NCBI GenBank assembly: GCA_022478985.1
Contig: JAKSZP010014544.1
Coordinates: 141,990-205,989 of the forward strand
DNA: 64,000 bases
Reading direction: 5' to 3'
Source of the DNA: Massospora cicadina
Lineage: Eukaryota; Entomophthoromycota; Entomophthoromycetes; Entomophthorales; Entomophthoraceae
A program made the translations under genes and the position numbers. Below, piece after piece: positions 11,612-21,691 of this stretch. The notes under the pieces were generated by a model, which did no database searches, was not told the origin of the DNA, and saw nothing but the letters and a program-made list of their open reading frames with translations. How positions within the stretch are numbered: position 1 is the stretch's first letter; the number at the start of each line of letters is the position of its first letter.

Positions 11612-11989
11612 TCAGTGGACTATCTCATAATCATAAGCCTGAAGCTTAAGTGCCCATTGGGCCAGTCGTCCTTCCAGTTCTCTTAAAGTGTGCAGCCAAC
11701 GCAGTGAAGAGTGGTCCATCACCACCCTAAAGTGCGTTCTGTGAATGTACACCCAAAACTGCTTGCATGCGTAAATGACTGCAAGGCATTCCCACTCAGT
11801 CACGGTGTAGTTCCTCTCAGCAGCTGAGAGGGTACAGCTCACATATGCCACTGGATTCTCGTCCCCAAGTTTGTCTACTTGGCTCAGTATAGCGCCAATC
11901 ACCATCAATGAAGCATTAAATTGAATGATAAACTCCTGATCAAAATTCAGATATTTCAGAATTAGCGAATCTATCAAATACTGGCGCAA
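11612..11989 (-). pseudogene. RNase H (element E)
   Basis: The minus-strand frame carries IIQFNASLMVIGAILSQ, NPVAYVSCTLSAAERNY, TEWECLAVIYACKQF and HFRVVMDHSSLRWLHTL, the full motif order of Gypsy RNase H. The first Asp position reads FNAS, as in a degenerate copy. RT expected upstream (to the right) is missing. Confidence 0.9.
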
Positions 11990-12135
11990 CTCAAGAAAGG
12001 AGGCCTGGGCCTTTCTATTCCATACAAATCCTTTTTTTAATCTTTTAATAAATGGAATAATGGCTCAGCTACTCAGGTGAAGTCCTGAATAAATCTTCTA
12101 ATAGATTGATACTCTTGGCACTCATGCCAGCAATC

Positions 12136-12348
12136 TCATTTCGTCTTGATTAGCAGATTTTCCCCAGTATTGACCTTGTGATTCACATCTCTTGTGTATC
12201 CCAAATCCTGGTCATTTTTTAGCGAATAGTATCCAATACTTTTCAACAATTTGAGCACCTCCTCTTGCTGGCCATCTGAAAGATCAGCGAGTTGCTCTTG
12301 ATCAACCAATAGGTTGATGCTCTTGGCTACCCCAGCTGATAATTTCAT
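12136..12348 (-). pseudogene. Protease-RT linker remnant (element E)
   Basis: The minus-strand frame reads LSDGQQEEVLKLLKSIGYYS and ends HKVNTGENLLIKTK. This fits the region just before RT in Gypsy pol, where a helix is followed by an 'H.I.TG...PI' motif. RNase H begins only about 150 bp further on, so RT has been deleted. Confidence 0.7.
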
Positions 12349-12433
12349 CTCATTGAGAGAGGATTTCCTCCATTCAGCTGTTAGGATTTCTCATCATTTC
12401 TTAGGTCTGAAACGCTTAGACCATAAAAAATCA

Positions 12434-12479
12434 ATATTTTTTATATTTTTTATATTTTTTATATTTTTTATATTTTTTT
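12434..12479. repeat. Microsatellite of the 9-bp unit ATATTTTTT
   Basis: About five tandem copies of ATATTTTTT lie inside element E, next to the gag-pol side. Confidence 0.9.
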
Positions 12480-12489
12480 GCAATGGGAC

Positions 12490-13632
12490 TTGCAACCTAC
12501 AAAAAAGCTCAGAGGTCCTTCTTTTCCCATCATCCAAACTGGGTATTGGGTACTTAAACCTACCAGTTATAATGGTTTAAAATCTTATCCTCTTAAGATT
12601 TAACCAACCATTTGGTTCAGTGGTCCCCTTCTGGGACTTGACCAAAATCTCATGACATAACCATTTAATGGTTCAGAGGTCCGCTGGGAACATTGCAACT
12701 ATTTTCTCTTAGGCTCAATACTTCCAATTAGTGTTGACCTTTCTCACTATATGACCAGCAGCGCTGTCTCTTCATGTATAGGCTATACTTGCCAACTTCA
12801 GGAAATTCTTTTATATTAGGCCTTTAATCCCAATTGTAAATTCGTCAAATAGGCTTAATTTCACCTCATATTCAGCAACTGATGCTTTGGATCCTCATAT
12901 CTCATTAGCCAACAGTTTCATCCGATTGTCCAGATCATTTGTCTCCTGAAAATGATTATCAGCCTTCATGGCTTATCCTTAATTACACAGGTCGTTCTGG
13001 CCTTGTTAGCTTCATCCAATTTCTCCTGAATTGATGAACTCGTCTCCAGTAACTTCTGACCATTGATTGAGTGTTATTTATTCAAAATCATTTTCCCCAC
13101 TATCTTGGATTAATCATTTCCTGTTTTGTCTTCATATCTTCATTGGTATGGCAATCTAATTCTCCAGATTGATTGCTTCCTATTTCATCCAATGCCTCAT
13201 CTAAACACTCAATCCTCAGGACTATTTAAAGCGGATCCAATTTCAACCTGAGTTGATCCTGCTGCTCCTCAGGACTATTTCCAGCGGACCCAACATCAAC
13301 CTGAGTTGGCCCTGCTGCTCCTTAGGACTATTTCCAGTAGACCCAATTTCAACCCGAGTTGGCCCTTCTGATCCTCTTCATCTTAAGTAGATGTCTGATG
13401 AGATGGGTTTCCTTGCAGCACTAGATAGTTCCATATCTAGGCTGCAAGTCCTTTTCCCTGAACTTGAGTCTCTTCAATTTGCTTTACTTGGAGCTCCACT
13501 GCTGAGCTGGGTGAATGCCACTAAACATGATCCTCTTCCGTTCTATCTTCATTACTTCCTTCAGTAACTTTTTTCCAAATTTGGAAACATCTTCATAGGC
13601 ACATCATTTTCTATATTACTCAACTCAACTAC
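12490..13632 (-). pseudogene. Degenerate gag region of element E
   Basis: By position (between the PBS and the pre-RT linker) this must be gag and protease. I could not find a convincing capsid or zinc knuckle; frames are short and broken. It includes a three-unit 53-bp tandem repeat (13212-13370). Confidence 0.5.
13212..13370. repeat. 53-bp tandem repeat, three units, in gag of E
   Basis: Units start at 13212, 13265 and 13318. Each has a core close to TCAGGACTATTTCCAGCGGA followed by a CAACCTGAGTTGG-like end. 53 is not a multiple of three, so successive units would be read in different frames. A single similar unit occurs in element F near 45345-45405. Confidence 0.85.
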
Positions 13633-13650
13633 CCCCTGTAGTGAGCACCA
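13633..13650 (-). other. Primer-binding site of element E
   Basis: The minus strand reads TGGTGCTCACTACAGGGG, starting three bases inside the right LTR. It begins TGG, as expected for pairing to a tRNA CCA end. It is identical over 18 nt to the PBS of F and nearly so to that of I. Confidence 0.8.
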
Positions 13651-13653
13651 ACT

Positions 13654-14782
13654 TGCAAATTTACTCTTTGGTTGTTATTGTCAAGCAACCCAGTAACCTT
13701 TTTACTGCACAGGTTCAGTTTCCTCATGCACTTTGTCACTTTGTATAAAATGTATTATCAATCAATAATAGTATGGAGACTATTATCTGCAGCTGAGTGT
13801 AAAATTATATTTTGTCCTAACGCTCAGCCAGTATATCCAATTAAATACTCATAAAATTGTACTTGTATGGATTTGTTCCCTATACTCTTGTCCACCGGAT
13901 CTTTGTTAAAATACCCTGGTGACAGTCTCTTTCAGCCCAACACACAGTTGGCAGCTATCCATGATTGTGGTTCCTTCATCTCTAGATCCTCACTCGGATC
14001 TTTACTCCTCTCTGAATGTCTTCCAATTATTGCCCTCTGCAATAATATCCTTGAGACAGAAAAACACAATAGAATCTTATAGTCTAACTATACACTGAAT
14101 TTATAATATTACTGTAAACTCTAAACTCTGTAAAGTACTTTTTATTATAGTAAATCCTAGGGAATATATATAGTGGGGAATTCAGCTGTCTACCCTTGGT
14201 TGACACCTCTTTAATGAAACGGCAGCCATTGATATTGAATCACCCATCCTCATATTGGCAGTGATGATCTTCCCCATCCTGGCTAGGATTCCTTCATTGG
14301 ACTTTTTGAGACCTCAAATGGAAAGAGTCAGAAAACATGTCCCTAATGTTTTCCTCTTGATCCAAGTGAACCAACCATATTTGGCTAGCGACCTGCTTAG
14401 GTAATGGGACTTATTACCTATTATGGCAGGTCACTCACCAACCAATCAATTTGCTAGTTGCAGGTGGCATCACTCACCTCGCAACTTACTATTCATTTCC
14501 ATTCAGTTAGTGATGAAAATTGACTAATCCCAATCGGTACACCTGATAGTTAATCACTATCAGATACCCCTATTTCATTGGTGACTCCACCCAATGAGAT
14601 CTTAAGTATTCATCCAAATTGATCCCCGATGGATATGATCAGACAAATATCCTAAAATCCCCCAAATGTAGTTCCTCCAAAACTTGGTCCAACCAATTTC
14701 TGATTCACTTCGCCTTAGGGAATTTTCTACTAGCGATACCAGGTAATCTAGCAGGCTGGGAATATGGGCAAAAATCTCAACA
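13654..14782 (-). repeat. 5' LTR of element E
   Basis: 1129 bp, the same length as the LTR at 7143-8271 and closely similar. On the minus strand it starts TGTTGAGATT at 14782 and ends near TTTGCA at 13654, followed by the PBS. Confidence 0.92.
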
Positions 14783-14787
14783 CCATA

Positions 14788-15475
14788 CAAAAGGGACTTC
14801 CTTGTGCAAAAGGTAAATTAAAGGTTCTGCAATCTCTGCAAAATTGGGGATGAATTGTTGGTAATAACCAACCATCCCTAAAAACACTTGTATATCATGC
14901 ATGCTTTTGATAACAGGCATGTCTAAAATAGCTTGTATCTTATTAAATAAGGGTAAAATACCCTCACAATTAACTTTATGTCCCAAAAATTCCATCTCAG
15001 TTTTAAAAAAAGCACACTTTAATGGGTTAAGCTTAAGCGAGGCATGATGCAGTCAGCCAAAAACTTCCTTCAAATGAGCCAAATGCTCGTTAGAACTATG
15101 TGAAAAAACAGTAAAATCATCTAGATAAACTAAAACACAAGAAAGTTTTAAATTTCCAAACAAGCTATCCATGGCTCGTTGAAAAGTAGCAGGTGCATTA
15201 CAAAGCCCCTGCGGCATATGAGTTGGCTCAAATAGCCCCTCACTAGAAATTAGAGCACATTTTTGACGATCTTTCAGGGAAAGATCAATTTGCCAATAAC
15301 CACTCGCAAGGTCCATAGCTGGGAAGTATTGTGATTCAGACAATAATCTCATTGAATCATCTATGTGAGGTAAAGGATAAGAAACCTTTTTAGTAACAGC
15401 ACTTAGTTGACAATAGCCCATAACCACTCTATGCCCCTCATCCTTTTTCAGATGAGTAGTAGAGGGGAAGCCCAT
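14788..15475 (-). pseudogene. Reverse transcriptase (element C)
   Basis: Two minus-strand frames. 15053-15475 holds the palm with MGYCQLSAVTKKVSYPLP, MDLASGYWQIDL, MPQGLCNAPATFQRAM and the catalytic VYLDDFTVF box. The next frame (14777-14995) has MEFLGHKVNCEGI and FLGMVGYYQQFIPNFAEIAE, the thumb/connection region. The DD pair is intact. A frameshift near 15040 and element E downstream break it. An intact enzyme would make cDNA in the virus-like particle. Confidence 0.92.
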
Positions 15476-15639
15476 GGACTCTTAGAAGGTGTTAGTAGCC
15501 CGGCATCAAGGAGTTGTTTCAGTTCCACTGAGACCTGAGCCTCCTCGACTTTAGATTTTCAATATGGCTGAGCTCAAATAGGATCTCCAGTTTTCACCTG
15601 ATGCTATACCTCTTTCATTAGGCCAAAATCTCCAGGACC

Positions 15640-15774
15640 TTAGGAAAAGAAATCTGCATATTCTTCAATCAGGGCCTCAGCTTCAAGCTGTTGATCTGAA
15701 GTAAGTGAATCCCCAAATTTGATGTCAATTCTAGCAATGATAGGGGGGTCTTCCAGCCCAAATTCTCGTAAATC
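15640..15774 (-). pseudogene. Linker between dUTPase-like domain and RT (element C)
   Basis: The minus-strand frame continues from the dUTPase-like block into DIKFGDSLTSDQQLEAEALI and EEYADFFS. This is the helix usually found just before Gypsy RT, where the chain reads 'L..LL..Y.D.F'. Confidence 0.7.
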
Positions 15775-15921
15775 TCCACATCTTGAGACAGATAATATGT
15801 CACTCACAGGAGTAGGCCACACAGGCAATGGGATTATTGCAATTCAATTGCATAGGTCAAGAGAGGTGAGATTAGCTAATAGAACTATAATAGTTCCATC
15901 ATAGGCAGAATCAAGGATACC
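15775..15921 (-). pseudogene. dUTPase-like domain, C-terminal half (element C)
   Basis: The minus-strand frame starts at the B insertion point with GILDSAYDGTIIVLLANLT, then a stop, then IAIIPLPVW. This is the order of dUTPase motif 3 (G-x-[IV]-D-x-x-Y-x-G) and motif 4 ('[GN]-x-R-I-A-x-[LI]-x'). The motif 3 Asp and Tyr that hold the uracil/deoxyribose are kept. The stop sits where the motif 4 Arg would be (TGA for CGA). The N-terminal half lies at 20452-20622 on the other side of B. Family dUTPases hydrolyse dUTP to dUMP. Confidence 0.72.
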
Positions 15922-15926
15922 AGGGC

Positions 15927-16123
15927 TGTGATGGCTTGGGGTTAGCCTGATCCGCACATCAACCTCATGATTATTGGTTCAAATACACATATGAATTTGG
16001 AGATCAAATTGGGAGAATCGGACAAATTTGAAAAATCTTTAGAAAAAGCGATTGTAGGTGAGGATTCAAGGACCCATGAATGAGGACTGATATGGCATAT
16101 CAAATGACCGGTGTCCCAGATCC
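15927..16123 (+). repeat. 5' LTR of B, truncated
   Basis: About 200 bp that match the first part of the 3' LTR (19773-19970), including the shared block GGTTCAAAT and AATCTTTAGAAAAAG. The match stops at about 16123, where gag sequence begins, so roughly 475 bp of LTR are missing. Confidence 0.85.
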
Positions 16124-16129
16124 TCACAA

Positions 16130-16415
16130 ATGTTCTGCCAGGGGTTGCAGCCAGATTTGCTGGCAACCTTGGCAGCAGCAAAGGTCCAAGCCACGCTGGG
16201 GGATGAAGTAGCTTTAGCAAGTCAAGTTGAGAAACAATTAACATTGGCACAGGACCGGCAGGAGGAGTCAATATCACCAGGGAAGGGGCAGTCTCTGGTA
16301 AGCAGCCATTCCAGTCAAAGGGGGTGGCACCCAGCCCCAAGAAACGTGGGAAATGTTCAAGGGGGAGGGCTCCCAGGCTATATGTCGAGACCTCCATCAT
16401 CCAATTTGCAAGTGA
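16130..16415 (+). pseudogene. Gag C-terminal remnant (element B)
   Basis: The frame starts near FCQGLQPDLLATLAAAKVQA, which resembles the end of a Gypsy capsid helix bundle ('F..GL.P.....'). Gln/Ser/Gly-rich sequence leads into protease. No CCHC knuckle is visible. The upstream capsid has been deleted. Confidence 0.7.
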
Positions 16416-16439
16416 AAGACTCATTTAAAAATAAATCGC

Positions 16440-16620
16440 CTACTTTGCTCTATTCTCATCTGTTTATCCCTGTAGAGTTGCATACAGATGGGGGAATGGA
16501 AAGGGTAATAGCCCTGATAGATACTGGGGCGGAAGAAGATTATACTGAACTGGCATTAGTGGATCGTTTGAAGTTGCAGGTGTGGGAAGGACCAGTGGTG
16601 GTTTTTGCTGATGCCACATG
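16440..16620 (+). pseudogene. Aspartic protease (element B)
   Basis: The frame contains LFIPVELHTDGGMERVIALI followed by DTGAEEDYTE, the active-site D-T-G loop of retroviral-type proteases. The hydrophobic strand before it is present. The frame shifts after 16620. An intact enzyme would cut the Gag-Pol polyprotein. Confidence 0.85.
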
Positions 16621-17034
16621 AAGGGCACCATTGTGGGGCGTAAGCCCTTCAGTGAAAGTACGGCAAGCCCATTTCAGGTATTGGACTCAGTTTTGCACAA
16701 TCGAGAACCTGACCCACCCTGTAGTGTTTGGAATGCGGTGGTGGCATCAGTTCAGACCACAGATCGATGTACCTTCCAGTACCATAACCTTATACCAAAG
16801 AAGGGGTCCACCAATGAGGTGGAGGTTGTTGGTGGGTGACCAGAAGTTATTGGGGCCTCAAACTCTGGGGGCTATGCAGGAGGAGGGCTTACCTGCAGAA
16901 TACCAAGACTTTGTGGGGTTCTTTGGTCCCAAAAGGGATTTGCTGTTTTCCCCCACTGGGCCATTCACATTTTCTTTCCATTTCAAAGAAGGGTTGGAGC
17001 TTCCCCACGGATGCCCAGTGTACCCGCTGAATGA

Positions 17035-17700
17035 ATGAGCCAAAGCTGCATTAGAGGATCACGTACATTCCATGTTGAGAAAAGGCTTGATCAAGCTGTC
17101 AAAATCTGCTGTGGTATCTCCAGTGCTGCTAGTGCCCAAGGCAAACGGCGAGTTACGGCCATGTGTGGACTACTGGAGATTAAATGTGGTTACCAAACTG
17201 GATCCTTACCTAATGCCACTTATAGAAGATATTTTACTGATGGTCACAGGATGCAACATTTTTATCAAGCTCAATTTGGCCAATGAATTCAACCAGGTGC
17301 CTGTGAGGCTGGAGCATCAAAGGTACATGGCATTCAAGTGCCATCTTGGAATGTTTCAATACCGAGTATTGCCCTTTGGGCTGCGCAATGCCCCAGCAGT
17401 CTTCCAAAGAATGATCAACCAGGTACTCAGTCAATTGATCATGCAGTGCTGTATCGCTTATTTGGATGACATCCTGGTGTTTTCACGTTCCAAGGAGGCT
17501 CATGTACAGGATGTGCGAGAAGTCCTAAAGGCGCTAGCTGGGGTGGGGTTACAGCTGAAACCGTCAAAATGTGAGTTTAATCAAGCGTCAGTCAAGTTTT
17601 TGGGGAATGTGGTATTTGGAAAAGGACTAGGGATATGCCCAGATAAGATTCAGGAAGTACGCGCCTGGAAGGCACCAACAGATCTGATGGGAGTTTGAAG
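17035..17700 (+). pseudogene. Reverse transcriptase (element B)
   Basis: A 208-codon frame (17072-17698) has SPVLLVPKANGELRPCVDYW, IFIKLNLANEFNQV, LPFGLRNAPAVFQRM and the catalytic AYLDDILVFSRS box, then LKPSKCEFNQASVKFLG. The YLDD Asp pair is intact, and so is the fingers-palm order. It is broken by TGA at 17696 and by a frameshift between the linker and RT near 17040. It is the best-preserved RT in the window. Confidence 0.93.
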
Positions 17701-17789
17701 TTTTTTGGGGACCATAAATTTTCTCTGGCAGTTCATCAAATACCTATCAAAGCTGGTCTTGCCACTTAGACAATTAACGCGGAATGTAC

Positions 17790-18316
17790 CATTCATATAG
17801 GGGGAGGAAGAGGAGCGGGCGTTCAATTTATTAAAAGAAAAGCTCATCTCAGTGCCGGTCCTTGCCCATCCCAATCTGGGAAAACATTATGTGGTTGAAA
17901 TGGATGCATCAAATTTTGCCATAGGAGTGGTACTCCTACAGAAGGGGGAAGACAGGTTAATACACCTGGTGTGTTATTTCAGCTGGAAAATGATTCCAGC
18001 AGAAACAAATTACCTGATATATGACAAGGAGCTTTTGGTGGTGGTTACAGCGCTGCAGGAGTGGCAGCATCACTTGTTGTACACTCGTCGCCCTTTCATG
18101 GTCCATACTGATCATCAGGCGCTGGAATACTACCAAAATCCAAGAAAAATGAGTCAGCGCCAAGCCCATTGGCATGTGGAGCTGGCCCAGTTCAATTTTC
18201 TGGTGGAATACCATCTGGGAGTGATTAACACCATAGTGGATTGGTTGAGTCAGGATGCAGGGCTGGCATATGAGAAGACTGAGTTAGAAAAATACAACAC
18301 AGCGACCATGTTCTGA
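17790..18316 (+). pseudogene. RNase H (element B)
   Basis: The frame has HYVVEMDASNFAIGVVLLQ (first catalytic Asp in MDAS), VCYFSWKMIPAETNYLIYDK, ELLVVVTALQEWQHHL and HTDHQALEYYQNPRKMSQRQ, then a VDWLSQ end. This is a full-length Gypsy RNase H with its motif residues kept. A stop separates it from integrase. Confidence 0.92.
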
Positions 18317-18439
18317 GAAGACCAATTCGCCATGATGGTAAGTGAAGAGGATGAGTTGGAAAGGGAGATCCAAAGTAAGCAGAGGAGGATACTATTTGGA
18401 AAGCGCTTATGGGAGGAAATGGCTGAAGGTCAGCAGCAT

Positions 18440-19260
18440 AGCCATCATTAGACATACAGAAAGAAAAATGGAGTTCTATGCCACAACTCGTGGATATGGG
18501 TACCAAACTCATTGCTGCAGCGGGAAGTGCTGTGGGCGTTGCATGACCATCCATTGGTGGGACATCTGGGGGTGGCGAATATGATCAACCTGGTACAGCA
18601 GAAATATTTGTGGTCCAGCCTGCATAATGATATAAAAATTATGTAGTGGAATGCTTGGTTTGTGCACGTTTGAAGCCTTCATGGAGCAGCCAGCGGGTAA
18701 GTTAGTTCCGCTCCAAATTCCAAGTCAGCCATGGGGGTCAGTTAGCATGGATTTTATCACAGGATTACATAAGAGCCAGGGGAAGGATGCGATAATGGTT
18801 GTGGTCAACCAGGTAACAAAATATGCCAAATTTTTCTCATGTACTTCAAAATTCTCAGCCAACGACACTGCAAAGATTTTCATTGATAAGATCTTTGCCT
18901 GTCATGGCTTACTGGTGGAAATCATTTTGGATTGCAGTCCATAATTCACATCAAAATTCTGGTCATGTCTGCTCAGTAATTTGAAGATATGCCCGTGTAG
19001 GGCTTCAGCTTACTATCCTCAATCTGATGGCCAAACAGAAAAAGTAAACCAAATTTTGGAGCAATACCTCCAATGTTATATTTCAGACCAGCAGGATAAT
19101 TGGGTCTCTTGGATCAGACTTGCTCAGTTTACTTATAATAACCACCACCAATTGTTGACAGGGATGTCACCATTCTTTGCTAATCATGGATCAAATCCAA
19201 CGCTGGGTGGAGGATCAAATGGTGGAGTATGTCAGGGGGCGGACAAATTATCCTGAAGAA
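18440..19260 (+). pseudogene. Integrase (element B)
   Basis: Broken frames give a zinc-finger region (HDHPLVGHLGVAN in a shifted frame, then CLVCARLK), the core start SVSMDFITGLHKSQGKDAIM, VNQVTKYAKFFSC, the second Asp block EIILDCSP, and YYPQSDGQTEKVNQILEQYL. The last carries the catalytic Glu, and LAQFTYNNHHQLLTGMSPFF follows. At least three stops or frameshifts make it inactive. Confidence 0.9.
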
Positions 19261-19379
19261 TGACTGAAATCAGAAGAAGATTGCAGAATAACCTGGAGCG
19301 CACCGCAGCATGACAAAAATGAATTGCGGATTGGTGGAGAGCTCCAGACCCATCATTTGCTCTAGGAGAGTGGGTACTA

Positions 19380-19765
19380 TTGGCGGTGAAGAATGACAGG
19401 ATACTGGTGAAGAGCCAGAAACTTGGACCAAAGTTCTTAGGCCCTTATAGGGTGATCTGGGTTGTTAACAAGGTGGCGTTTGAATTAGACCTTCCTGGAA
19501 GGGTCAAAGGCCCATCTGGTGATCCATGGTTCTCAACTCTGAGGATTTTGAGGGTGGGGACCAGAGCGACCTGGGCCACTGAATCCATGGGAGGAGTACA
19601 ATCAAGAGAACGAGGTCAAGCAGATTTTGAGGGAGCACTGGGTCAGGGGTCACTAGCAGTTTCTGGTGAAATGGAAGGGATATCCGGTGGAGGAAGCAAC
19701 CTGGCAAACTCCAGCAGAGTGCAAGTGATGCCCCAAGAAGATCTGAGAGGTTCTGGATTTGTGAG
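19380..19765 (+). pseudogene. GPY/F module and chromodomain (element B)
   Basis: First comes KSQKLGPKFLGPYRVIWVVN and FELDLP, the GPY/F module. Then, in another frame (about 19590-19740), comes a chromodomain with VKQILREHWVRGH, a stop, FLVKWKGYPVEEATWQTPAE. The W-K-G-Y and the terminal W are kept. The domain lies just before the 3' LTR, the normal place in chromoviruses. Confidence 0.88.
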
Positions 19766-19772
19766 GGGGTGA

Positions 19773-20446
19773 TGTGACAAATTGGGGTCAACCTGAGTCC
19801 GCACATTGACCTCATGAATATTGGTTCAAATTTGTGTACAAATTTGGAGGTCAAATTGGGAGAATCAGACAACTTTAAATAATCTTTAGAAAAAGTCATT
19901 GTAGGTAAGATTTCAAGGACCCACAAATGAGGACTGATCTGGCATATCAAATGACTGGTGTCCTGAATCCTCTGAATGGTCATTATGTGGGATACAGGAC
20001 TTTCCTGAGCCACAATTTGGATGTCTCTTGAAAGCCAAATTTAGGGGTATTAGCAATACTTTAAACTATCAAAAATGCATTAAAATGAGGAAAGGGTAAC
20101 TGCAAATACAGTTTCGTTTTCTCAAACAAGTAAATCATAATAAAAGTCACATTGCTTGCTTTAAAAATTTTATTTAAAAATTTATTTCAATCAGAAACCA
20201 GAACAATGAGATCAGCAAGCGAGCTAGGCCAGGCATTGGCCTCATTTGCAGCCCTAACATGGGGTCAGGCCATGCTGCTTGCTTGTAGCATCGCTGGAAC
20301 CTTGGTCCATAAATACATCGTAAATTCTGGAAATGGCGCACGGGTGAGAGGGTGGTTCTCAGCAGGATTATCAGTCATGTGGTTGGTAACATGGCTGGTC
20401 CTGCCCAACTCATATGTCTCATATTGGCAAGAGCCCATGCGTTACA
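19773..20446 (+). repeat. 3' LTR of element B
   Basis: 674 bp from TGTGACAA to GTTACA, preceded by a G-rich tract (gtgagggggtga). Its first 200 bp match the truncated 5' LTR. A 112-codon open frame at 20152-20490 runs through its end, but I regard it as chance. Confidence 0.88.
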
Positions 20447-20451
20447 AGGGC

Positions 20452-20622
20452 AAGGTAAAGCCTCCAAATGAGAGGGATTTTGATTATTAAAGATCTCTAA
20501 TACATGATCAGGGGGTACAAATACTTGTACTCCCATATCAATTATGACTTGAGCTTTTGGGGTAATGGTAATCAGAGAGTTAGAATATAAAGGCATTCCC
20601 TCAGAGGCACAAGCTGTTGGAG
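20452..20622 (-). pseudogene. dUTPase-like domain, N-terminal half (element C)
   Basis: The minus-strand frame starts near PTACASEGMPLYSN and continues with ITITPKAQVIIDMGVQVFVP and NQNPSHLEALPCP up to the B insertion site. It fits dUTPase motif 1 (A-S-x-G-x-D-L-x-S) and the following beta strands with P...V..D..V..P. The motif 1 Asp is replaced, and motif 2 (usually PRSG) reads NPS, so the catalytic site looks degraded. The frame joins that at 15921 in phase. Confidence 0.7.
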
Positions 20623-20701
20623 GTGGAAGTATAGTCCTTGGACCCAGGATTTGGTATTTGAGACATGAGATAGAAGTGGGGTATTCCAGTAAGAAAACTT
20701 G

Positions 20702-21121
20702 TCATTTGAGTTTGCCTTTGCTATTGGGAACATTGTGTAATATTAAAGGTACTAGGTACCCAATTAAAGAAAGGTATTTGTCTTTAAGACTGATTATCAC
20801 ATCTAAATTGGTGAGAAATTTAGTTCCTAAGAGCAGATCATAGCAGTTGTTATCCAAAACCACTGCAGGGGCTGACACAAACAACTTTCCAAAGCGCATC
20901 AGAAGAGAGGAATATGCTCCTATAGATTTAGTATATGAAGGTCCAACAGTTCCATAGTCTTGGGAATGGTTTAAGTCTGGCGCCAATTTGATTTTTTTCA
21001 TAAGTTTGGACGAGATTACATTGATGGGCGATCCCATATCAATGATAGCCAAAACTTTCACCTTATGCACAATGACTTCCACCTGGGTTACATCAGTGCC
21101 AAAGTTTGGGTTTGAGAACAC
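20702..21121 (-). pseudogene. Aspartic protease-like domain (element C)
   Basis: A 139-codon minus-strand frame with VHKVKVLAIIDMGSPINVIS and then YDLLLGTKFL. The layout matches retropepsin-like proteases (hydrophobic strand, active-site loop, later 'ILG...L' block). The loop reads D-M-G instead of D-T/S-G, which should lower or abolish activity. A diverged copy of the middle section (KIRLAPDMDHNKVYGT) is found at 63174-63374. Confidence 0.78.
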
Positions 21122-21538
21122 TATGGATTAATTGATGTAATTGACTTAGAAGAAAAAGGGGAAGCATAAGCAGAAATAGTGTCTTTGTTGGCTAATTCAT
21201 CATGGATATTAAGCTCATCAGGAGCAGATACCAAATAACAATCTGTAAAAGAATCAAAAGGTTTTGACTGAGGCACCTGAGGTAGGTCAGCACAAGGAGC
21301 CCCATGCCCTATGCTGACTCCTCTTTTTTGATTCCTCCGCTTGCTTTTTCCAACATTGAGATACCACATGAACCACAAGACCACAATAAGTGCATGGCTC
21401 CTTCTTCAGTTTGGATTTGGGTTTAGGTGGCATTGTATGGATGTGAGAATGAGGGTTACTAGAGGAGGTCAGATGTACCACCCCATTAGAAATGTCTATA
21501 AGCACTTTTTGATGTTGATAATGGAGCTGGAATTCCAT
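21121..21538 (-). pseudogene. Nucleocapsid zinc knuckle and linker to protease (element C)
   Basis: The minus-strand frame 21287-21538 carries CTYCGLVVHVVSQCWKK, a CX2CX4HX4C zinc knuckle that binds genomic RNA. The frame at 21121-21384 continues with CYLVSAPDELNIHDELANKD before the protease. The same APDE block occurs in element D at 54054, which supports their relation. Confidence 0.8.
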
Positions 21539-21691
21539 TTAAGTGACTTCAAATGTAATAGTAACTGAGTGTGAGAACCAAATGCACTCATTACAGCTGA
21601 TATAGCATCATCAACGGTAATTCAGTTGCAAGTAAAAAGTGTCTGGGCCTCATGGTAGAATCGTTTAGCAAAACCTTGGATAGAAGTATCC

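Larger units (their letters stand above)
7143..14782 (-). mobile_element. Element E: Ty3/Gypsy element nested in C
   Basis: Two LTRs of 1129 bp each, an exact 5-bp TSD, a minus-strand PBS at 13633-13650 and degenerate pol on the minus strand. RT is missing between the protease-RT linker and RNase H, so a deletion removed the polymerase. Between integrase and the 3' LTR lies an extra 2.3 kb that carries a plus-strand reading frame. E and element F share the PBS and a similar pyrimidine-rich 3' region, so they are relatives. Confidence 0.92.
7138..14787. other. Target duplication CCATA around element E
   Basis: CCATA at 7138-7142 and at 14783-14787 flanks the outer LTR ends of E exactly. This is standard for an integrase-made 5-bp stagger. 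Confidence 0.92.
15927..20446 (+). mobile_element. Element B: chromovirus nested in element C
   Basis: Plus-strand Ty3/Gypsy element with a truncated 5' LTR, the tail of gag, protease, RT, RNase H, integrase, chromodomain and a 674-bp 3' LTR, bounded by a 5-bp TSD. A deletion from inside the 5' LTR (near 16123) to gag removed the rest of the LTR, the PBS and the gag start. Domain order and the terminal chromodomain place it with the chromoviruses, a different lineage from its host element C. Confidence 0.92.
15922..20451. other. Target duplication AGGGC around element B
   Basis: AGGGC at 15922-15926 and 20447-20451 abuts the LTR ends TGTGATGG (15927) and GTTACA (20446). Removing B and one copy restores an uninterrupted minus-strand frame of element C. 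Confidence 0.9.

Noticed and set aside
20152..20490. A 112-codon plus-strand frame with hydrophobic stretches, resembling a small membrane protein
   Set aside because: It runs through the 3' LTR of element B and past the TSD into element C, so it is an accidental frame.
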